Of a stretch of 64,000 bases of DNA, positions 59,586-64,000 are shown piece by piece. Location of the stretch: contig JAAVCL010000005.1 in assembly GCA_014802335.1 (NCBI GenBank), forward strand, positions 58,300 through 122,299, read 5' to 3'. Within the stretch, counting starts at the first letter, position 1, and every line of letters starts with the position of its first letter. The translations under genes and the position numbers were made by a program. Origin of the DNA: Bacteroides sp. (GTDB lineage: Bacteria; Bacteroidota; Bacteroidia; Bacteroidales; Muribaculaceae). The notes below the pieces were generated by a model. It saw only the letters and a program-made list of their open reading frames with translations, searched no databases and was not told where the DNA came from.

Positions 59586-60714
59586 CTCTTAACTTCTTTG
59601 CCTTTTCATAGACTTCTTTGTTTGCTTCGATTGCTTTTTGCGCATAACCGGTGCCATGCTCATTATAGAGTTTGGAAATATCAATAAATGTTTTTCCTTT
59701 CTTGGATTTAACATCAAATACTTCATTCCTGATTTTTTTTGCCTCATCACCCAGTATGCAGTGTCCATTGGGCAAAGTGCCACGCAATTCGTAAGGCACC
59801 CCGTCGGGCGCACACATCACGGGTCTTATCTGAGAGACGGGAGGATAACCCATTCCGGTCCACATGATGTACTGACGCGATACAATATCAGGAGAAATTG
59901 AGTCGAGCGACTGCACCGGAGCGCATCCCTCAATGGCAATAGTAGCGGTTGATTTATAGCGGGGAATAAAATCCTCGTCGAGAATATGATGGTTTTCAGA
60001 AAGCGTAAGGTCTTTCTTATATCCATCATGATAAAATGTTCTGCTTAACTTTTCAGTGAGAATTTCGGGCGTAACAGAGCCATTCTCCACATATTTTTCT
60101 AAAAGACATTCAGCATTGGCTTCGCGGATAAAGCCATAACCCTCCCCTTTTCTGCCCGAGTGGCTATAATTGGTTCTTACCAAAACTCCGCCGGGAGCAT
60201 CGGCCAAGTCAAAGAATTGATAGGAATGGTTATTTGTTTCGAAATATGCACCGTTTCCGAGGGCATCGATCACACCGAAGTTTGCTTCCACCCCCATGGG
60301 CCGTGGATAGTTGTCCAGAAGTTTGCGGAAATCGTCAACGGTTTTACAAGTCTGTAAGGCCTTAGTCATCAGCACTCCCTCTTTATCCATATTCTTAGCG
60401 GAGACTTTATCGTCTTTTATGTTGTAGGAGGCAGTGTTCATCACCGCAAATCCGAATTCGTTCATCCCCATCCATGCTTCTTTCAGATCTTTATCAGCAG
60501 CGTTAAACAGGGCAACATAAGCGAAGGAACCCTCTTTAGCAGGCACATACTCAACTTTGTTGTCAATAGTAGACGTGTCGCGATGTTTCCACAATATCGG
60601 GCGGCCGTCGGGGTTAGCCGAAGCAGATACAATAGCGGAAGTACAAGCAAAGGCCGTGGCGGAACAAAAAGCCGCCACGACCATCGAAAGTATTATTTTA
60701 ATTTTTTTCATCAA
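59572..60714 (-). CDS. Ntn-type linear amide C-N hydrolase/acyltransferase (C45/AAT-like)
   Basis: Signal peptide ending AFA followed by CTSAIVSASANPDGRPILWKHRDT; GMNEFGFAVMNTAS. Confidence 0.8.
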   Translation of the reverse strand: MMKKIKIILSMVVAAFCSATAFACTSAIVSASANPDGRPILWKHRDTSTIDNKVEYVPAKEGSFAYVALFNAADKDLKEAWMGMNEFGFAVMNTASYNIKDDKVSAKNMDKEGVLMTKALQTCKTVDDFRKLLDNYPRPMGVEANFGVIDALGNGAYFETNNHSYQFFDLADAPGGVLVRTNYSHSGRKGEGYGFIREANAECLLEKYVENGSVTPEILTEKLSRTFYHDGYKKDLTLSENHHILDEDFIPRYKSTATIAIEGCAPVQSLDSISPDIVSRQYIMWTGMGYPPVSQIRPVMCAPDGVPYELRGTLPNGHCILGDEAKKIRNEVFDVKSKKGKTFIDISKLYNEHGTGYAQKAIEANKEVYEKAKKLRDGAK

Positions 60715-61955
60715 TCAAGTTTATGTATCACGAGGCCTGAACGGAGTTTAGGTTCAAACCAAGTGGTTTTGGGAGGCATTATGTTGCCCGTATCAGCAAT
60801 ATTAATGAGCTGATCCATAGTGACCGGATGCAAAGCCAAAGCCATGGCCATCTCACCGCTGTCTACTCTTCTCTTCAATTCGCCGAGACCACGGATACCA
60901 CCAACGAAATCAATGCGTTTGTCTGAACGGAGATCGGTGATGCCGAGAATATCGCGAAGAATGAGATCGGAAGAAACGGTTACATCTAAAACGCCGATAG
61001 GGTCGGAATCATTGTATGTGCCGGGCTTTGCAGTGAGAGAATACCACTTTCCGTCAAGATATAATGAGAAATTGTGGAGTGCTGAAGGAGTGTAAATTTC
61101 GGTTCCTTTTTCTTCTACAACAAAGTTTTCTTCGAGTTTTTTAATGAATTCTTGCGGAGTAAGACCGTTGAGATCTCTCACCACGCGGTTATAGTCTATG
61201 ATGCGCAGATGAGACGCGGGGAAAGCAACTGCCATAAAGTAATTGTATTCCTCATCGCCTTTGTGGTTTGGATTATTCTGTGCTTTTTCATTTCCGACAA
61301 GAGCGGCCGCAGCGGAACGGTGGTGGCCATCGGCAATGTAGAGAGCGGGAATTTTTTCAAATTCCTCTGTAATGGTCTGAATTGTATCGGGATTGTCAAC
61401 TACCCACAGGGTGTGGCCAAAACCGTCGGGAGCGACAAAGTCATATTCCGGTTCGGCGGCAGTGACTGTGGTAATGATTTCCTCGAGCTTTTCATTATCG
61501 GGGAAGGCAAAGAAAACCGGTTCGATATTGGCGTTGTTGCAACGCACATGTTTCATGCGGTCTTCTTCTTTATCACGACGGGTGAGTTCGTGTTTTTTTA
61601 TACGCCCTTCCATATAGTCGGGAACCCAAGCTCCGACAACGAAGCCATATTGAGTTCTGCCATCCATTGTCTGGGCATATATGTAATAGTTTTCTTTTTC
61701 ATCCTGAACAAGCCATCCTTTCTCCTGAAACATTTTGAAATTATCGACAGCCTTTGTATAAACATCGGGATGATGTTCATCAAAACCGGGTTCGAAGTCT
61801 ATTTCAGGTTTGATGATGTGGTAAAGGCTTTTATCGTTACCTTCAGCTTCTTTACGAGCTTCTTCAGAATTGAGCACGTCATAAGGACGAGATGCAACTT
61901 CCTCAACGAGATGACGCGGCGGACGCACGCCTTTAAATGGTTTTACTTTTGCCAT
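60711..61955 (-). CDS. DUF1015 family protein
   Basis: VKPFKGVRPPRHLVEEVASRPYDVLNSEEARKEAEGN; YIADGHHRSAAA. Confidence 0.9.
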   Translation of the reverse strand: MAKVKPFKGVRPPRHLVEEVASRPYDVLNSEEARKEAEGNDKSLYHIIKPEIDFEPGFDEHHPDVYTKAVDNFKMFQEKGWLVQDEKENYYIYAQTMDGRTQYGFVVGAWVPDYMEGRIKKHELTRRDKEEDRMKHVRCNNANIEPVFFAFPDNEKLEEIITTVTAAEPEYDFVAPDGFGHTLWVVDNPDTIQTITEEFEKIPALYIADGHHRSAAAALVGNEKAQNNPNHKGDEEYNYFMAVAFPASHLRIIDYNRVVRDLNGLTPQEFIKKLEENFVVEEKGTEIYTPSALHNFSLYLDGKWYSLTAKPGTYNDSDPIGVLDVTVSSDLILRDILGITDLRSDKRIDFVGGIRGLGELKRRVDSGEMAMALALHPVTMDQLINIADTGNIMPPKTTWFEPKLRSGLVIHKLD

Positions 61956-62050
61956 GGTATAGATTGATGTTAGATGCGCTTATCCACGGTGTGTGGAAAG
62001 CTGTGTTATATTTTAACGCAAATATAATATTTCACTCTCAAATATGCAAT

Positions 62051-62097
62051 GAACCGGTTTAAACTTTTTACGAAAACCCAAGAAGTATTTAAACAAG
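62051..62097. repeat. GAAGTCGTTTAAAC element, diverged copy
   Basis: GAACCGGTTTAAACTTTTTACGAAAACCCAAGAAGTATTTAAAC. Confidence 0.75.
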
Positions 62098-62348
62098 ATG
62101 TATTTAAATTTGGGTTTGAGTTGACTTGATAAGAGTGTAAGTTTGCGATTTTGCCGGGAAGGAATTCAAATATTCTCAATTTATGAAGAATCGGAGAACC
62201 TTTATGATGAAATGATGTTTAAATATTAGAGTGGTTAAAGTAACTGATGAGAACAGTATCAGCATTAATACTTTACGGACAATCGCTGAACTTTAGTTCT
62301 CTTAATCAGAAATAAGATAGAATAATTATAACTCAAAATTTAGAAGAA

Positions 62349-62516
62349 ATGAAAAAATACATTTGCACAGTATGCGACTGGGTGTACGACCCCGAAGTAG
62401 GAGATCCTGATAATGGCATTGCACCCGGCACAGCTTTTGAAGACATTCCCGATTCATGGGTATGCCCGGTTTGTGGAGTAGGAAAAGAGGATTTTGAACT
62501 CGTGCCTGAAGAGTAA
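62349..62516 (+). CDS. Rubredoxin (55 aa)
   Basis: Own translation [55 protein letters not shown]; two CxxC knuckles; absent from the ORF track. Confidence 0.97.
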   Translation: MKKYICTVCDWVYDPEVGDPDNGIAPGTAFEDIPDSWVCPVCGVGKEDFELVPEE

Positions 62517-62520
62517 GATC

Positions 62521-62580
62521 CACACAAATAAAACGGCAGTGAAACTTGCATGCAAGTTTCACTGCCGTTTTATTTGTGTG
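62521..62580. terminator. Perfect 60-bp palindrome, probable bidirectional terminator
   Basis: CACACAAATAAAACGGCAGTGAAACTTGCA|TGCAAGTTTCACTGCCGTTTTATTTGTGTG, both arms checked base by base. Confidence 0.9.
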
Positions 62581-62587
62581 TGGGGGG

Positions 62588-62659
62588 GAGAGATTTGGGA
62601 AAAATGAGAGATTTGGGATATTTGGGAGGTTTGGGAGAGCCGGGCGGATTGGGAGGCTA
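62588..62659. repeat. 9-bp G-triplet minisatellite
   Basis: GAGAGATTT GGGAAAAAT GAGAGATTT GGGATATTT GGGAGGTTT GGGAGAGCC GGGCGGATT GGGAGGCTA. Confidence 0.8.
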
Positions 62660-63667
62660 TCGCCTCAGCAATTTTATGCCTTCGGGGAATTTGTCGGAGT
62701 ATATGAGCCCGCCTATGATCAGTATGCATCCAACGTATCCGAGCAGGAATATGTCTTCTCCGAGAATGAAGTAGGCGGCTACCATAGTTACGATTGGCTG
62801 AAAATAGAGATAGTTGTTGGCGGCCACCGGGCCGAGAATTTTCATAACTTCATTCCAGATAACATAAGCCGACAATGAACATATAAGCACGAGGAATAAG
62901 AAGTTCATCAGGTATGAAGGCTCTGATATATCAAAGAAGAGATGCAGGTGAAGGGGTTCGGGCTGCATACAAAGAAGTGGAATGGCCGAAACGACTCCGT
63001 AGAAAAAGAGTTTACGTGTTACAAAGAATCCACTGTATAATGGGAGAACTCTTTTAATGGCCATTGTGTAGACGGCCCATGAGAGTGCGGCTAAAAGAGC
63101 TAAAAGGTCTCCGGCGGGTCTGATTTCAAGGCTTTCTCCATGACTGAATATTATACATCCGGCCCCGATAAAAGCCACTAATGAACCGATAATCACACCG
63201 GGCTTGATTTTCTGCCTGTACATTATGGCTACGAGGATAGTTGTAAAAATAGGCGAAAGCGAAGCGAGAAGAGAAACGTTGCCTGTGGTGGTAAGCTTCA
63301 AAGCATAATTTTCAGTGATGAAGTATAATGATCCCGAGCAGATACCACTAAGCATGAACGTGAGTTCATCTCGCCAGGAATTAGACTTAATTTTCTTGAA
63401 AGTGAAAAGCAACAGTATCAGGTAGGCAGCCATAAAGCGATAAACAAAAACTTCGACCGGCGTAAAACCACCTGAACCCATCAGCACCTTTGTGCTTAAA
63501 AAAGAAGTTCCCCAGGCTGAAGCAGTAAGCAATGCGCCCAAATGGGCAAGTATAATGATAGACTTGCTTTTAGAAGCGTTTCCTAATTTCATGATAATAA
63601 AAAGCCTTAAAGGCTGTGATGTGTTTATGGTATTATGGATGTGAATGAACTGTTTGCTGAAACTCAA
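62657..63667 (-). CDS. EamA/DMT-superfamily transporter
   Basis: 10 TM segments; AAYFILGEDIFLLGYVGCILIIGGLIYSDK. Confidence 0.9.
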   Translation of the reverse strand: MSFSKQFIHIHNTINTSQPLRLFIIMKLGNASKSKSIIILAHLGALLTASAWGTSFLSTKVLMGSGGFTPVEVFVYRFMAAYLILLLFTFKKIKSNSWRDELTFMLSGICSGSLYFITENYALKLTTTGNVSLLASLSPIFTTILVAIMYRQKIKPGVIIGSLVAFIGAGCIIFSHGESLEIRPAGDLLALLAALSWAVYTMAIKRVLPLYSGFFVTRKLFFYGVVSAIPLLCMQPEPLHLHLFFDISEPSYLMNFLFLVLICSLSAYVIWNEVMKILGPVAANNYLYFQPIVTMVAAYFILGEDIFLLGYVGCILIIGGLIYSDKFPEGIKLLRR

Positions 63668-63881
63668 CAGGTGTTTTAATTATTTTTATCAAGCCAACCG
63701 CCAAACGGATGGAATGACACGGAGTGTGAGTTGGAGTTCACGAATCCATGAGGAATATAACACTTTTGAGTGAGCCGCAGTTAAAAATACAGCTGCAACA
63801 GCCATTATTCTCTTAATGCAAAATTAAAAAAATTTACGAGAATAAACATCATTCTCCCTAAAAAAACATGAATGTTTTTAT

Positions 63882-63939
63882 TGAAGTCGTTTAAACTTTT
63901 TACGAAAACCCAAGAAGTGTTTAAAATTGTTTTCTTCAA
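63882..63939. repeat. GAAGTCGTTTAAAC element
   Basis: TGAAGTCGTTTAAACTTTTTACGAAAACCCAAGAAGTGTTTAAAATTGTTTTCTTCAAG. Confidence 0.85.
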
Positions 63940-63956
63940 GGCTAATATTTATTAAT

Positions 63957-64000
63957 ATTTTGGCGCCTTTCGATTCTTTCATCAGTCGCATAGCCCGCTA
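63957..64000. repeat. Possible third copy of the 195-bp structured element, cut by window end
   Basis: TTTTGGCGCC...TCAGTCGCATAGCCCGCTA matches the element core TTTTTGG...TTCAGTCGCATAGCGCGCTATGC. Confidence 0.55.

Noticed and set aside
61152-61967. 271-aa plus-strand ORF
   Set aside because: Antisense shadow of the clearly conserved DUF1015 gene; no recognisable domain.
62546-62878. 110-aa plus-strand ORF with FGRFGR repeats
   Set aside because: Product of the 9-bp minisatellite and antisense of EamA; no start context.
1-64000. CRISPR array, rRNA operon, IS element or prophage
   Set aside because: No regularly spaced direct repeats with spacers, no rRNA sequence, no transposase or phage structural ORF found on reading.

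Overview
The window is ordinary-GC Bacteroidales chromosome (Muribaculaceae/Bacteroides-like, judging from protein families, TTTG-N19-21-TAnnTTTG promoters and por-type C-terminal tails). From left to right it holds: a truncated secreted protein; rpmB-rpmG-DUF4295; nadE; Sua5/YrdC; a sugar-1-P transferase; a CLC channel; fmt coupled to menD-menB-menC-menE; Crp/Fnr, Fur and nitroreductase genes; a lipoprotein resembling leukocidin/hemolysin beta-pore-forming toxins; an M48 protease; a Rel/SpoT protein with an apparently decayed synthetase domain; DUF1846; a HipA-like kinase/DUF3037 pair; CotH plus a GT2; flavin reductase; tex; NERD-zinc finger/MscS; a 12-kb ManNAcA-type polysaccharide locus (wecC, wecB, wecG-like, two GT2, two deacetylase-like, ATP-grasp, GT4, polymerase, flippase); an XRE regulator broken by an amber codon; tRNA-Ser(CGA); AAA/PD-(D/E)XK; a nucleoside phosphorylase; dprA; an Ntn-hydrolase/DUF1015 operon; rubredoxin (missed by the ORF track); and an EamA transporter. 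The strongest non-coding signal is a ~195-bp element in two full copies (16933-17128, 24558-24752) plus a possible third at the window end. It has perfect 22-bp inverted termini whose internal sequence differs between copies but stays complementary, and an internal hairpin that also covaries. One copy ends on the start codon of the HipA-like kinase. Other non-coding signals are a recurrent AAGTTTAAACGACTTCA upstream motif, REP-like palindromes around the polysaccharide locus, a perfect 60-bp palindrome and a 9-bp G-triplet minisatellite. No searches or folding programs were run; family names come from recognising sequence motifs.
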